From Variovorax paradoxus (lineage in GTDB: Bacteria; Pseudomonadota; Gammaproteobacteria; Burkholderiales; Burkholderiaceae_C), in the NCBI RefSeq assembly GCF_029919115.1, contig NZ_CP123990.1, forward strand, positions 744,001-808,000: a DNA stretch of 64,000 nt. Reading direction: 5' to 3'. Numbering within the stretch: the first letter of the stretch is position 1; each line of letters begins with the position of its first letter. The notes beneath the pieces were generated by a model, which saw only the letters and a program-made list of their open reading frames with translations, did no database searches and had not been told where the DNA came from. Positions 1 through 13,033 of this stretch are shown here, one piece after another. The position numbers and the translations under genes were made by a program.

Positions 1-118
1 TCGGCTCCAGCGTTTCGCTATGGCGCACGGTGCCCAGCACTTCGTATTCGCCGCCCTTGTAGTGGCGGTAACGGCCGGGCGGCGTCTCTATCAGGGGTGG
101 CAGGTCGTTGTCGTTCAC
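1..118 (-). CDS. DUF1653 domain protein (5' part only)
   Basis: Only the first 39 codons are inside the window; the gene runs off the left edge. It starts at a GTG (116-118) and reads into the segment GRYRHYKGGEYEVLG followed by RHSETLEP, the characteristic core of the small DUF1653 family, whose members are usually about 70-100 residues and have no established function. It is divergent from the M48 peptidase gene at 165, and about 46 bp separate the two starts. The family call rests on that short motif. The remaining sequence cannot be seen. Confidence 0.7.
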   Translation of the reverse strand, partial: MNDNDLPPLIETPPGRYRHYKGGEYEVLGTVRHSETLEP

Positions 119-164
119 GGTCTTGCTTCTTTCAAACTGCGGGCATCGGTGAGGGGAGAGTCGG

Positions 165-2018
165 ATGGATCGCGCTGATTTTGTTCACCTTGTCCGCCTG
201 AGCGAGCATGCCAGCGCGGACGACAGCGCGCGCTATCGTCGCAGCGTCGCGGCATTTGCCGCGCTCGGTTACCTTTGGGTGCTGGCTTGCCTCGCGCTTT
301 CGGTCGGCATCATCGCCTGGGTCGCGCTGTCGGTCGGGCATGGACGCTTCAGTTTCGGACGTGGCTGGCTGGCTCTGTTTGCGTTGGGCCTGCTCTGGGC
401 CACGCTGCGCGCACTCTGGGTGCGGTTCGACGAACCCGAAGGGCGGGAGCTTTCGCGTGCGGACGCGCCGGCACTGTTCGAGGCGCTCGACCGCATACGC
501 AAGAAGATCAAGGGCCCGCCAGTCCACCGCGTCTACCTGGACGACGAATTCAACGCCAGCATCCGGCAGGTGCCGCGTTTCGGGCTGTTCGGCGGCGCGG
601 TCAATTCCCTCAGCATCGGCCTGCCGCTGCTGATGATGCTGGACCGGCGGCGGCTGCTGTCGGTGCTTGCCCACGAGTACGGGCACCTGCGCGGCAACCA
701 CGGCAAGCTCAGCGCCTGGATCTACCGCACCCGGCTCTCGTGGCTCAAGCTGGACGCCAGCCTGCAGCGCGACGAAGGCGTGATGGCGCTGGTGTCGCAG
801 AGCTTTTTCCGTTGGTACTTTCCGCGTTTTGCAGCCCGAACCTTCGCGCTCGCCCGGCAGGACGAGTACGAGGCCGACCGCATTTCGGGCCGGCTCCTGG
901 GCACGACCGTCGCCGCGGCCGCGCTGACGGAAATTGCCATCAAGGCGAACTGGTATGCCGATGAGTTCTGGGCTTCGCACTGGGCCCGGGCCGAAAGGGA
1001 GCCGCAGCCGCCGGGCCCTTTCAAGGCGCTGAAGGAGCTTGCCGCCACGCCACCCAGCGACGAACTTGCGCGCCGGGCATTGCGAGAGGCCATGCGGCGC
1101 GTCAGCGATCTTGAAGACACCCACCCGGTCTTGCGCGACCGGCTCGAAGCGCTCGGCCAGAAAGCGGTGGTGCCGCCCTGGTCGGCCGAGCCGGCGCTGG
1201 GCATGCTGGCAGACAGCGCAAAGTGGATCGAACACTTCGACAACCAATGGCGCCGCAACCATGCCAGCGACTGGAAGCAGCACCACGCGCACCGGTCTCG
1301 CATCCGGGAGCGCGTCGAGCTTCTTGCTGCGCGGGGCGAGCGCAACACACCCGACGAACTCGTCGAATGGGCCGATTCCGAGCGGCGGCTCGATCCGGCG
1401 GCTCCTGTGCGCATTCGATACGAGCGAGCACTCCGCGTCGCGCCCGAGCACCCCGGGGCATTGCGAGGATTGGCCCAGATGCTCCCCGTGCGCGATCGCG
1501 CGGCACGCCTTGCCGTGCTCGAACGCTTGCACGGAGCCAGCGCCGCCAGCCGATGGTGGGCCGCGAAAAGTGCCGTGGCCGCGCTCGAGAACCCGGACGC
1601 TGGAGCTCACGACGAAGAAGCTCTCAAGCTGTGGCGCGGCCGCCTCAAGGAGGCTGAAGAAGCCGAGGCCCGGGCCTGGGAGGAGATCACGGAGACGCCG
1701 TTCTTCAGCCAGATCGCCCGTCACGACCTGAGCGACCATGAACTGGGCGAACTGCGGGCCGACCTGGCGCGGTGCCTTCCCATTTCGCGCGCCTGGCTGG
1801 TGCGCAAGACGTTGCGCGAATTTCCATGGCGCAGGGCCTACATCGTGTTCGTCGAGTTGCCCGGCATGGACGATGAAGACCGCTGGCAGCTTTGCCGCCA
1901 CCTCGAGCACACCCTGAGCCTGCCAGGTGCGGCGCTGGTCCTGTGGGCCGGCCATTCGCCCACGCTGGCCGAGATCGAACGGCAGGCTTTCGGGACGATC
2001 TGGACGCGCGGGGCGTAG
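165..2018 (+). CDS. M48 family membrane metallopeptidase
   Basis: A 617-residue protein with two hydrophobic segments near residues 34-56 and 66-86, then a gluzincin core. The zinc-binding HEYGH lies at residues 170-174 and the third zinc ligand is expected at E234 in EYEAD (234-238), the pattern of M48 (Ste24/HtpX-like) peptidases. The large C-terminal half (about 260-617) is helical and charged and has no motif I recognise; it is longer than in HtpX (about 290 residues). It probably acts at the inner membrane in protein quality control, by analogy with HtpX. The next gene begins 27 bp downstream on the same strand, so co-transcription is possible. The ATG at 165 puts the first membrane segment at the usual distance. 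Confidence 0.85.
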   Translation: MDRADFVHLVRLSEHASADDSARYRRSVAAFAALGYLWVLACLALSVGIIAWVALSVGHGRFSFGRGWLALFALGLLWATLRALWVRFDEPEGRELSRADAPALFEALDRIRKKIKGPPVHRVYLDDEFNASIRQVPRFGLFGGAVNSLSIGLPLLMMLDRRRLLSVLAHEYGHLRGNHGKLSAWIYRTRLSWLKLDASLQRDEGVMALVSQSFFRWYFPRFAARTFALARQDEYEADRISGRLLGTTVAAAALTEIAIKANWYADEFWASHWARAEREPQPPGPFKALKELAATPPSDELARRALREAMRRVSDLEDTHPVLRDRLEALGQKAVVPPWSAEPALGMLADSAKWIEHFDNQWRRNHASDWKQHHAHRSRIRERVELLAARGERNTPDELVEWADSERRLDPAAPVRIRYERALRVAPEHPGALRGLAQMLPVRDRAARLAVLERLHGASAASRWWAAKSAVAALENPDAGAHDEEALKLWRGRLKEAEEAEARAWEEITETPFFSQIARHDLSDHELGELRADLARCLPISRAWLVRKTLREFPWRRAYIVFVELPGMDDEDRWQLCRHLEHTLSLPGAALVLWAGHSPTLAEIERQAFGTIWTRGA

Positions 2019-2045
2019 GGGGCCTCCGGCTGAGACAATCGGGGC

Positions 2046-3317
2046 ATGCACCCCAAAGCCCTGTTGGAGGCCACCGCCGATCTGGTCGGCCTTGTCCTGA
2101 AATTCGATCACCCGGCCGACCAGGTCGTTTCGCGCTTTTTTCGCGACCACCGCGAGTTCGGCCCCCGTGAACGCGCCACCCTTGCCGAGACGGTCTACAC
2201 CGTCTTGCGCAAGAAGCTCCTGTTCGACCACCTGTCGCCCTCGGGCAGCGGCTCCAAGGAGCGCCGCATGGCGATCCTCGGCTTTCATGGCCCGCGCGAC
2301 TTCCTGAAAAGCGCGCTCAACGACACCGAAAAGCGCTGGCTCGACAACTGCGATGCCGTCAAGCCGGAAGACCTGCTGGAACGCCATCGCCACAACCTGC
2401 CTGAATGGCTGGTCGCGCCGCTCAAGGCCCAACTGGGCGACGGTTTCTGGCCGCTGGTCGAAAGCCTGCAGCAGCCCGCGCCGCTCGACCTTCGGGTCAA
2501 TGCCCTCACGGATAAACGGGCTGAAGTCAAGGCAGAGCTTGCCAAGGCTGCTATCAAATCTGAAGTAACGCCGTTCTCGCCGTGGGGCTTGCGGATCGAC
2601 GGCAAGCCGGCGCTGACCAAGCTGGACGCTTTTGCCCGAGGCGCCGTCGAAGTGCAGGACGAGGGCTCCCAATTGCTGGCGCTGCTGCTGGACGCCAAGC
2701 GAGGAGAAATGGTGGTCGATTTCTGTGCCGGCGCCGGCGGCAAGACGCTGGCGATTGGCGCGACCATGCGCAACACTGGCCGGCTCTACGCCTTCGACAC
2801 CTCCGCGCATCGGCTCGACGCGCTCAAGCCGCGGCTCGCGCGCAGCAAGCTTTCGAACGTTCATCCGGCGGCCATTGCGCACGAGCGCGACGAACGCATC
2901 AAGCGCCTGGCCGGCAAGATCGACCGGGTGCTGGTCGACGCCCCGTGCTCGGGCCTGGGCACGCTGCGCCGCAATCCCGACCTGAAATGGCGCCAGTCTC
3001 CCAAGTCGGTCGAGGAACTGACGGTCAAGCAGGCGGCCATCCTGCAAAGCGCGGCACGTCTGCTGAAATCGGGCGGGCGTCTCATTTATGCCACCTGCAG
3101 CGTGCTGCCGGAGGAAAACGAGGCCATTGCCGAGGCTTTCAGCGCGGCCAACCCCGATTTCGTGCCCCAGGATGCCGCAGAACTGCTGCAGGGCCTCAAG
3201 GTAGAGGGTTTCGAGGCCCTTTGCGCCGGCGGTCCGGACGGCCACCGCTACCTGCGGCTATGGCCGCACCGGCACGCCACGGACGGTTTCTTTGCGGCCG
3301 TGTGGAACCGCAAATAG
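2046..3317 (+). CDS. RsmB/NOP family rRNA cytosine-C5 methyltransferase
   Basis: A 423-residue SAM-dependent RNA m5C methyltransferase. Residues 1-140 form a helical NusB-like N-terminal region. The SAM-binding motif DFCAGAGGK is at 225-233. DAPCSG (298-303) and ATCS (349-352) supply the two family cysteines, C301 and C351; in this fold the second forms the covalent adduct with cytosine. Length and architecture resemble RsmB, which methylates C967 of 16S rRNA, but betaproteobacteria usually carry a separate rsmB next to fmt. I therefore assign the family and leave the exact target open. The ATG at 2046 follows the M48 gene by 27 bp. Confidence 0.85.
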   Translation: MHPKALLEATADLVGLVLKFDHPADQVVSRFFRDHREFGPRERATLAETVYTVLRKKLLFDHLSPSGSGSKERRMAILGFHGPRDFLKSALNDTEKRWLDNCDAVKPEDLLERHRHNLPEWLVAPLKAQLGDGFWPLVESLQQPAPLDLRVNALTDKRAEVKAELAKAAIKSEVTPFSPWGLRIDGKPALTKLDAFARGAVEVQDEGSQLLALLLDAKRGEMVVDFCAGAGGKTLAIGATMRNTGRLYAFDTSAHRLDALKPRLARSKLSNVHPAAIAHERDERIKRLAGKIDRVLVDAPCSGLGTLRRNPDLKWRQSPKSVEELTVKQAAILQSAARLLKSGGRLIYATCSVLPEENEAIAEAFSAANPDFVPQDAAELLQGLKVEGFEALCAGGPDGHRYLRLWPHRHATDGFFAAVWNRK

Positions 3318-3449
3318 GCACAGCACTCCAAAGTAGGGTAAATCTGCGCTTTCAAGGAAGGGTAAAAGGCCTCATTTTGGCCTTGCTACCTTAAAATTGC
3401 GGGTTAACTGAAGGCTGCACCTTCGTGTGGCCATGGAGTACTTAATTCA

Positions 3450-4664
3450 ATGTTGATTCCTGACTCTGCCGTTTTGAGCGCGGCCATCGACTGGCTCGGA
3501 CACGGCTTGTGGGACCTGACATGGTGGCAAATCGTGTTGTACACGCTCGTCACCACGCACATCACGATCGCCGCGGTCACCATCTTCCTGCACCGTACGC
3601 AGACGCACCGTGCGATGGACCTGGGGCCGATCCCGTCGCATTTCTTCCGTTTCTGGCTCTGGCTGGGCACCGGCATGGTCACCAAGGAATGGGTTGCCAT
3701 TCACCGCAAGCACCACGCCAAGTGCGAATCCGAAGAAGATCCGCACAGCCCGCAGGTCAAGGGCATCGACGAAGTGCTCTGGCGCGGCGCCGAGCTGTAT
3801 CGCGCCGAGTCCAAGAACAAGGAAACGATGGATCGCTACGGTCACGGCACGCCCGACGACTGGATCGAGCGCAACCTGTACACCCGCTACAGCTGGCAAG
3901 GCGTGGGCCTGATGCTGGTCATCAACCTGGCACTCTTCGGCGTGCTCGGCCTGACCGTCTGGGCAGTGCAGATGCTGTGGATCCCGATCACGGCGGCCGG
4001 CATCATCAACGGCATTGGCCACTACTGGGGTTACCGCAACTTCGAGGCGCCCGACGCCAGCCGCAATGTCTCGCCGTGGGGCCTGATCATCGGCGGTGAA
4101 GAGCTGCACAACAACCACCACACGTATCCCACGTCGGCCAAGTTCTCGGTCAAGAAGTACGAATTCGACATCGGCTGGGTCTACATCCAGATGATGCAGG
4201 CGATCGGCTGGGCCAAGGTCAAGAAGGTGCCGCCGAAGATGCAGATGGGCGATATCCAGCCCGTGGCCAACGAAAAGACGCTCGAGGCCGTCATTGCCAA
4301 CCGCTATGAGGTCATGGCCGGCTACGCCCGCGAAATGCGCCGCGTGACCAAGGCCGAGCTGATTGCCCTCAAGACCAAGGGCGGCGATATCTCGGTGCTC
4401 AAGGCGGCCAAGAACTGGCTGCACCGCGACGACGACAAGGTGCCGGCATCGGCCCGCACGCACCTGGTGCAGGCGCGCGCCGCACACCCGGTAATCGACA
4501 AGATGGTGACGATGCGCGAAGAGCTGCGCCAGCTCTGGCTCAACACTTCGCAATCGCGCGAGCAACTGGCTGCCGACCTGGCTGCCTGGTGCCATCGTGC
4601 TGAAGCGAGCGGCATTGCCGGTTTGCGCGAGTTCTCGACCCGACTGCGCGCGGCACGGGCCTGA
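3450..4664 (+). CDS. Membrane fatty-acid (acyl-CoA) desaturase
   Basis: A 404-residue integral membrane desaturase. Three histidine boxes that ligate a di-iron centre are visible: H48-x4-H53 (HRTQTH), HRKHH at 85-89 and HNNHH at 220-224. Hydrophobic spans lie around 28-47, 63-78 and 152-190. It should insert a double bond (delta-9 type) into acyl chains for membrane fluidity. The C-terminal 170 residues are soluble and longer than in minimal desaturases. A GGAG sits 11 bases before the ATG. The 132-bp gap upstream presumably holds its promoter, but I see no clear -35/-10 pair. A (CT)14 tract and a strong terminator follow the stop. Confidence 0.9.
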   Translation: MLIPDSAVLSAAIDWLGHGLWDLTWWQIVLYTLVTTHITIAAVTIFLHRTQTHRAMDLGPIPSHFFRFWLWLGTGMVTKEWVAIHRKHHAKCESEEDPHSPQVKGIDEVLWRGAELYRAESKNKETMDRYGHGTPDDWIERNLYTRYSWQGVGLMLVINLALFGVLGLTVWAVQMLWIPITAAGIINGIGHYWGYRNFEAPDASRNVSPWGLIIGGEELHNNHHTYPTSAKFSVKKYEFDIGWVYIQMMQAIGWAKVKKVPPKMQMGDIQPVANEKTLEAVIANRYEVMAGYAREMRRVTKAELIALKTKGGDISVLKAAKNWLHRDDDKVPASARTHLVQARAAHPVIDKMVTMREELRQLWLNTSQSREQLAADLAAWCHRAEASGIAGLREFSTRLRAARA

Positions 4665-4693
4665 TCTCGTTATCAAGAGAGGCGGGAACCACG

Positions 4694-4721
4694 CTCTCTC
4701 TCTCTCTCTCTCTCTCTCTCT
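4694..4721. repeat. (CT)14 dinucleotide microsatellite
   Basis: Fourteen uninterrupted CT units lie between the desaturase stop codon (4664) and its terminator hairpin (4724). Such a long perfect dinucleotide tract is rare in a high-GC genome. It sits in the transcribed 3' untranslated region, so slippage would not change a reading frame. Confidence 0.95.
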
Positions 4722-4723
4722 TC

Positions 4724-4751
4724 AAAAAGCCGGCTTCGAGCCGGCTTTTTT
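4724..4751. terminator. Rho-independent terminator after desaturase gene
   Basis: An 11-bp stem (AAAAAGCCGGC pairing with GCCGGCTTTTT) around a TTCGA loop, with T/A runs on both sides, so it can act on either strand. It lies 60 bp after the desaturase stop and immediately after the CT repeat. Confidence 0.9.
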
Positions 4752-4788
4752 ACGCCCGCTTTTCTTCGCCTGGAAGAGAAGCGGGCAA

Positions 4789-4826
4789 CAAAAAACCCCG
4801 CCGGGCAAGCCCTGCGGGGTTTTTGT
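4789..4826. terminator. Bidirectional terminator after rpmG
   Basis: An inverted repeat AAAAACCCCGC (4791-4801) and GCGGGGTTTTT (4814-4824) around a 12-base loop. It lies 22 bp beyond the rpmG stop on the minus strand and faces the desaturase terminator, insulating the convergent units. Confidence 0.9.
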
Positions 4827-4847
4827 TTGGGTGGAACCAGCGCTGAA

Positions 4848-5021
4848 TTACTTCAGCTTGATTTCCTTGTATTCGACGTGCTTGCGCGCCTTCGGGTCGA
4901 ACTTCATGATCGACATCTTTTCAGGCATCGTCTTCTTGTTCTTGCTGGTCGTGTAGAAGTGGCCGGTACCCGCGGTGGATTCCAGCTTGATCTTTTCGCG
5001 TCCGCCTTTGCTCGTTGCCAT
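4848..5021 (-). CDS. rpmG: 50S ribosomal protein L33
   Basis: A 57-residue basic protein starting [16 protein letters not shown] and ending [10 protein letters not shown], which is the L33 family, a component of the large ribosomal subunit near the E site. It lacks the four zinc-binding cysteines found in some L33 paralogues, so it is the zinc-independent form. It starts 11 bases after the rpmB stop with an AAGGAG ribosome-binding site in the gap, giving the usual rpmB-rpmG operon order. A strong terminator follows. Confidence 0.97.
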   Translation of the reverse strand: MATSKGGREKIKLESTAGTGHFYTTSKNKKTMPEKMSIMKFDPKARKHVEYKEIKLK

Positions 5022-5032
5022 GATTCAGCTCC

Positions 5033-5266
5033 TTAAGCTTGGCCGCGTGCGCGCAGGTCTGCGAGCACGGCGTCGATGCCGTTCTTGTCGATCAGGCGCA
5101 GCGCGGCGCTCGAAACACGCAGGCGAACCCAGCGGTTTTCAGTCTCGACCCAGAAACGGCGGTATTGCAGGTTCGGCAGGAACCGGCGCTTGGTTTTGTT
5201 GTTGGCGTGGGAAACATTGTTTCCGACCATCGGGCCTTTGCCCGTTACGTCGCATACGCGTGCCAT
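5033..5266 (-). CDS. rpmB: 50S ribosomal protein L28
   Basis: A 77-residue protein beginning [20 protein letters not shown] with the following RRFLPNLQ and WVRLRVS segments, diagnostic of L28, which contacts 23S rRNA in the large subunit. It is the first gene of the rpmB-rpmG pair. The start is the only ATG consistent with the family N-terminus. The 180 bp upstream, before trxB ends, hold a weak GGCCC hairpin and presumably the operon promoter. Confidence 0.97.
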   Translation of the reverse strand: MARVCDVTGKGPMVGNNVSHANNKTKRRFLPNLQYRRFWVETENRWVRLRVSSAALRLIDKNGIDAVLADLRARGQA

Positions 5267-5447
5267 GAGGACACTCTTTCTTGAACAGCTGGCACCGGCG
5301 CAACCGTGGAGATTGCAGGTGTTTTGCAGCTTGACCTCGCCAGAAACGGGTGGCGGTACCCCGGCTTGCCGGAACGCTGAAGGCCCCCGCAAGAGGGCCT
5401 CATTTCGGCAAAGCCTCGGATTATAGCCCTTTTGGCGGAAGCTGGGC

Positions 5448-9830
<4,383 letters not shown>

Positions 9831-9907
9831 TCATCAACCCCCGCACATGGCGCAACACGTGGCGGGGTATGGTCGCATCGACGCCATCGCTTCCTGAGGA
9901 ACCCAAA

Positions 9908-10540
9908 TTGAAATTTCGTCATTGGCTGTTGATCGGCCTTCTCTCATCCGCCAACGCCTGGGCCGGGGGCCTGGAGAGCCTCGAAGCCTTCGTGAAGACG
10001 GTCAAGTCGGGCCGTGCCGAATTCACCCAGACCGTTACGGCGCCCCCGCGCGAAGGGCAGCCCGGCCGCACCAAGACCTCGACCGGTACCTTCGAATTCC
10101 AGCGCCCCGGCAAATTTAAGTTCGACTATCAAAAGCCGTTCGCCCAAGTCATCGTGGCCGACGGCAAGACGCTCTGGCTGTACGACGCCGACCTGAACCA
10201 GGTGACGCAGCGCGCTCAGTCACAGGCGCTGGGCTCCACGCCGGCCGCATTGATTGCGGCCGCGCCGGACCTGCGCGCGCTGCAGGCCGATTTCGCGCTC
10301 GAAGCAGCGCCCGAGCGCGACGGCCTGCAGTGGGTCAAGGCCACGCCCAAGAACAAGGACGGCCAGCTGCAGAATGTGCTGGTCGGCTTCCAGGGCGATT
10401 CCTTGGCGGGGCTCGAGATTCTCGACAGCTTCGGACAGCGCTCGGTGCTCAAGTTCAACAAGGTCGAGGTGAACCCGGCGCTCAATGCCAGCGTGTTCGA
10501 ATTCAAGGCGCCGGCCGGTGCCGACGTCATCAAGCAATAG
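9908..10540 (+). CDS. lolA: Outer-membrane lipoprotein carrier LolA
   Basis: A 210-residue periplasmic chaperone that ferries lipoproteins from LolCDE to LolB. I chose the TTG at 9908: it is preceded by TGAGGA at a proper distance and yields a clean signal peptide (residues 1 to about 20, ending ANAWAGG). A longer ATG frame from 9821 would bury that signal peptide. The mature part has the LolA pattern SGRAEFTQTV, PGKFKFDYQKPF and YDADLNQVTQR, forming the open beta barrel. The gene sits between ftsK and rarA, an arrangement conserved in many proteobacteria. Confidence 0.92.
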   Translation: MKFRHWLLIGLLSSANAWAGGLESLEAFVKTVKSGRAEFTQTVTAPPREGQPGRTKTSTGTFEFQRPGKFKFDYQKPFAQVIVADGKTLWLYDADLNQVTQRAQSQALGSTPAALIAAAPDLRALQADFALEAAPERDGLQWVKATPKNKDGQLQNVLVGFQGDSLAGLEILDSFGQRSVLKFNKVEVNPALNASVFEFKAPAGADVIKQ

Positions 10541-10558
10541 AAGATCAGACAGGCAGGT

Positions 10559-11851
10559 TTGGCCACCAGTTCGCATCAACCCCTTGCCGAGCGCCTGCGT
10601 CCGAAGACGCTGGGCGAGGTGATCGGCCAGCAGCATCTGCTGGGGCCGGGCATGCCGCTGCGCATTGCCTTCGAGTCGGGTCAGCCGCATTCATGCATTC
10701 TCTGGGGGCCGCCCGGCACCGGCAAGACCACCATTGCGCGCCTGATGGCCGATGCCTTCGATGCGCAGTTCCTCAGCATCAGCGCCGTGCTCGGCGGCGT
10801 GAAGGACATCCGCGAGGCGGTCGAGCGCGCCACCGCGGCGCGGGACGGCCTTGAGCAGCAGCGGACCATCGTCTTCGTCGACGAAGTGCACCGGTTCAAC
10901 AAGAGCCAGCAGGACGCATTCCTGCCGCATGTGGAATCGGGGCTTTTCACCTTCATTGGCGCCACCACCGAAAACCCGTCGTTCGAGGTCAACTCGGCCC
11001 TGCTTTCGCGGGCGGCGGTGTATGTGCTGCAGCCGCTCACCGAGGCCGATCTGAAGCAGATCGTGGCCAAGGCGCAGGCCATCCAGGCCGTGCCCGCCAT
11101 CGAAGGCGCGGCCATCGACCGGCTCGTTGCCTATGCCGACGGCGACGCACGGCGCCTGCTCAATACGCTCGAAACGCTGGCGGTGGCCGCCAAGGCCGAG
11201 AAGCTCGGCAACATCACGGACGAATGGCTGCTGCGCGTGCTCGGCGAGCGCATGCGGCGCTACGACAAGGGCGGCGAGCAGTTCTACGACACCATCAGCG
11301 CGCTGCACAAGTCGGTGCGCGGCAGCGACCCCGACGCGTCGCTCTACTGGTTTGTGCGCATGCTCGACGGCGGCGCCGACCCGCGCTACATGGCGCGGCG
11401 GCTGGTGCGCATGGCCAGCGAGGACATCGGCCTGGCCGATCCGCGCGCGCTGCGGCTGGCGCTCGACGCGGCCGAGGTCTATGAGCGGCTCGGCACGCCG
11501 GAGGGCGAGCTCGCGCTGGCCGAGTGCGTGATCTACCTGGCCATGGCGCCCAAGTCGAATGCCGTCTACACCGCGTACAACGCCGTGCGCGCGCTCATCA
11601 AGAAAGACAGCACGCGTCCCGTGCCGATGCACCTGCGCAATGCGCCCACCAAGCTCATGAAAGAGCTCGACTACGGCAAGGGCTACCGCTACGCGCACGA
11701 CGAGGAGGGCGGGTTCGCCGCAGGCGAGCGTTACCTGCCCGACGGCCTCGAGGGCCAGGTTTTCTACCAGCCTGTGGAACGCGGACTCGAGATCCGCATA
11801 GCAGAAAAATTGCGCGAACTCCGCCGCCTCAACGGCCAGCACGATGAGTAA
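10559..11851 (+). CDS. rarA: Replication-associated recombination protein A (RarA/MgsA)
   Basis: A 430-residue AAA+ ATPase that acts at stalled replication forks and resembles clamp-loader subunits. Walker A GPPGTGKT is at 50-57, Walker B DEVHRF at 108-113, sensor 1 [11 protein letters not shown] follows, and the C-terminal tetramerisation region carries [11 protein letters not shown]. Translation most likely starts at the TTG at 10559, just after AGGCAGG; no ATG exists near the family N-terminus. The 18-bp gap to lolA suggests co-transcription. Confidence 0.93.
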   Translation: MATSSHQPLAERLRPKTLGEVIGQQHLLGPGMPLRIAFESGQPHSCILWGPPGTGKTTIARLMADAFDAQFLSISAVLGGVKDIREAVERATAARDGLEQQRTIVFVDEVHRFNKSQQDAFLPHVESGLFTFIGATTENPSFEVNSALLSRAAVYVLQPLTEADLKQIVAKAQAIQAVPAIEGAAIDRLVAYADGDARRLLNTLETLAVAAKAEKLGNITDEWLLRVLGERMRRYDKGGEQFYDTISALHKSVRGSDPDASLYWFVRMLDGGADPRYMARRLVRMASEDIGLADPRALRLALDAAEVYERLGTPEGELALAECVIYLAMAPKSNAVYTAYNAVRALIKKDSTRPVPMHLRNAPTKLMKELDYGKGYRYAHDEEGGFAAGERYLPDGLEGQVFYQPVERGLEIRIAEKLRELRRLNGQHDE

Positions 11852-11857
11852 CGTGCC

Positions 11858-11879
11858 GCATGCACGCTTGCGTGCATGC
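11858..11879. repeat. Perfect 10-bp inverted repeat downstream of rarA
   Basis: GCATGCACGC and GCGTGCATGC flank a 2-base centre. There is no T-tract, so it is not a typical intrinsic terminator. It could be an operator for the liv operon or a structural end of rarA mRNA. Confidence 0.6.
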
Positions 11880-11962
11880 GATGCATGGCTTCACTTACAT
11901 CTAGCATGACTTGAGCGGGTAAACCCCGGTGAGCGCGCACCAAATCGGCGCTGGCGCGTGCT

Positions 11963-12078
11963 TACAATCCCGCCCACAAATCAGCCGGCGACACATGCTG
12001 GCTGGTTTTTTGCTTATCAAGCCAAGGTGCCAAACCGGTGCCACGGTGGGTGAATGGCACCCTGCAACGGTGCAATAA
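11963..12078 (+). promoter_or_regulatory. Structured leader of the liv operon
   Basis: A TACAAT box (11963-11968) is a candidate -10 element, without a good -35. Next comes an 8-bp stem with one G-U pair (11982-11989 with 11997-12004) and a GTTTTTT tail ending at 12011, which is terminator-like. Further on, GGTGCC (12037-12042) can pair with GGCACC (12056-12061). A 27-codon reading frame (11995-12078) starts inside the first hairpin, begins MLAGFLLI and stops 12 bp before livH. The hairpin may simply terminate rarA transcripts, or it may attenuate liv expression. Confidence 0.5.
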
Positions 12079-12090
12079 ATAGGAACGCTT

Positions 12091-13020
12091 ATGGAAATTT
12101 TGCTGCAGCAGATCATCAACGGTCTGGTCCTGGGCAGCATGTATGCCTTGATAGCCTTGGGCTACACAATGGTGTACGGCATCATCAATCTGATCAACTT
12201 TGCGCACGGCGAAGTGCTGATGGTGGGGGCGCTTACAAGCTGGACCATCATCGGGCTCATGCAGGAATCGATGCCCGGCACACCCGGCTGGTTGATCCTC
12301 GTCATCTCGCTGGTCATTGCCTGCATAGTGGCCGCCACGCTCAACTTCGTGATCGAGAAGGTTGCCTACCGGCCCCTTCGCAACAGCCCCAAGCTCGCTC
12401 CGCTCATCACTGCCATCGGCATGTCGATCCTGCTGCAGACGCTGGCAATGATCATCTGGAAGCCCACCAACAAGGCCTATCCCAACCTGCTGTCGACCAC
12501 ACCCATCGAGGTGGGCGGCGCGGTGATCTCGCCCACGCAGGTCATGATCCTGAGCGTTACGGCGTTCTCGCTCGTGGTGCTCATGTGGCTGGTCAACTAC
12601 ACCAAGCTCGGCCGCGCGATGCGTGCCACTGCCGAGAACCCGCGCGTCGCGGCGCTCATGGGCATCCGGCCCGACATGGTCATTTCGGCCACGTTCATCA
12701 TCGGCGCCGTGCTCGCGGCCATTGCAGGCGTCATGTACGCCTCGAACTACGGCATTGCGCAGCACGCCATGGGCTTCCTGCCCGGCCTCAAGGCCTTTAC
12801 CGCAGCGGTCTTCGGCGGCATCGGCAATCTCGCCGGCGCGGTGGTCGGCGGCATTCTGCTCGGGCTGATCGAAGCCATCGGCTCCGGCTACATCGGCTCC
12901 ATTACCGGCGGCGTGCTCGGCAGCAACTACAGCGACATCTTCGCTTTCATCGTGTTGATCGTCATGCTCACGCTGCGGCCTTCCGGCCTGCTCGGCGAAC
13001 GCGTGGCCGATCGGGCCTGA
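12091..13020 (+). CDS. livH: Branched-chain amino-acid ABC permease LivH
   Basis: A 309-residue inner-membrane permease with about eight hydrophobic spans. It contains the LivH-type N-terminus (QQIINGLVLGSMYALIALGY) and the EAA-like cytoplasmic loop with GRAMRATAENPRVAALMGI that contacts the ATPases. With LivM it forms the channel of a leucine/isoleucine/valine-type importer. It is the first gene of livH-M-G-F; livM starts 13 bp after its stop. No substrate-binding protein gene is in the cluster, so that subunit must be encoded elsewhere. Related systems also carry amides or aromatic acids, so the substrate is inferred. Confidence 0.9.
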   Translation: MEILLQQIINGLVLGSMYALIALGYTMVYGIINLINFAHGEVLMVGALTSWTIIGLMQESMPGTPGWLILVISLVIACIVAATLNFVIEKVAYRPLRNSPKLAPLITAIGMSILLQTLAMIIWKPTNKAYPNLLSTTPIEVGGAVISPTQVMILSVTAFSLVVLMWLVNYTKLGRAMRATAENPRVAALMGIRPDMVISATFIIGAVLAAIAGVMYASNYGIAQHAMGFLPGLKAFTAAVFGGIGNLAGAVVGGILLGLIEAIGSGYIGSITGGVLGSNYSDIFAFIVLIVMLTLRPSGLLGERVADRA

Positions 13021-13033
13021 GGAGCAGCACACC

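Noticed and set aside
132..3245. 1037-codon minus-strand open frame
   Set aside because: It is antisense to the M48 protease and RsmB-like genes, whose families are clear. Long antisense frames are expected at this GC content.
3318..3449. Sigma-70 promoter for the desaturase
   Set aside because: TTGGCC and TTAAAA occur but at a spacing of 8, so no acceptable -35/-10 pair was found.
5385..5410. Terminator between trxB and rpmB
   Set aside because: AGGCCC/GGGCCT can pair but the loop and lack of a T-tract make it weak; I could not separate it from chance.
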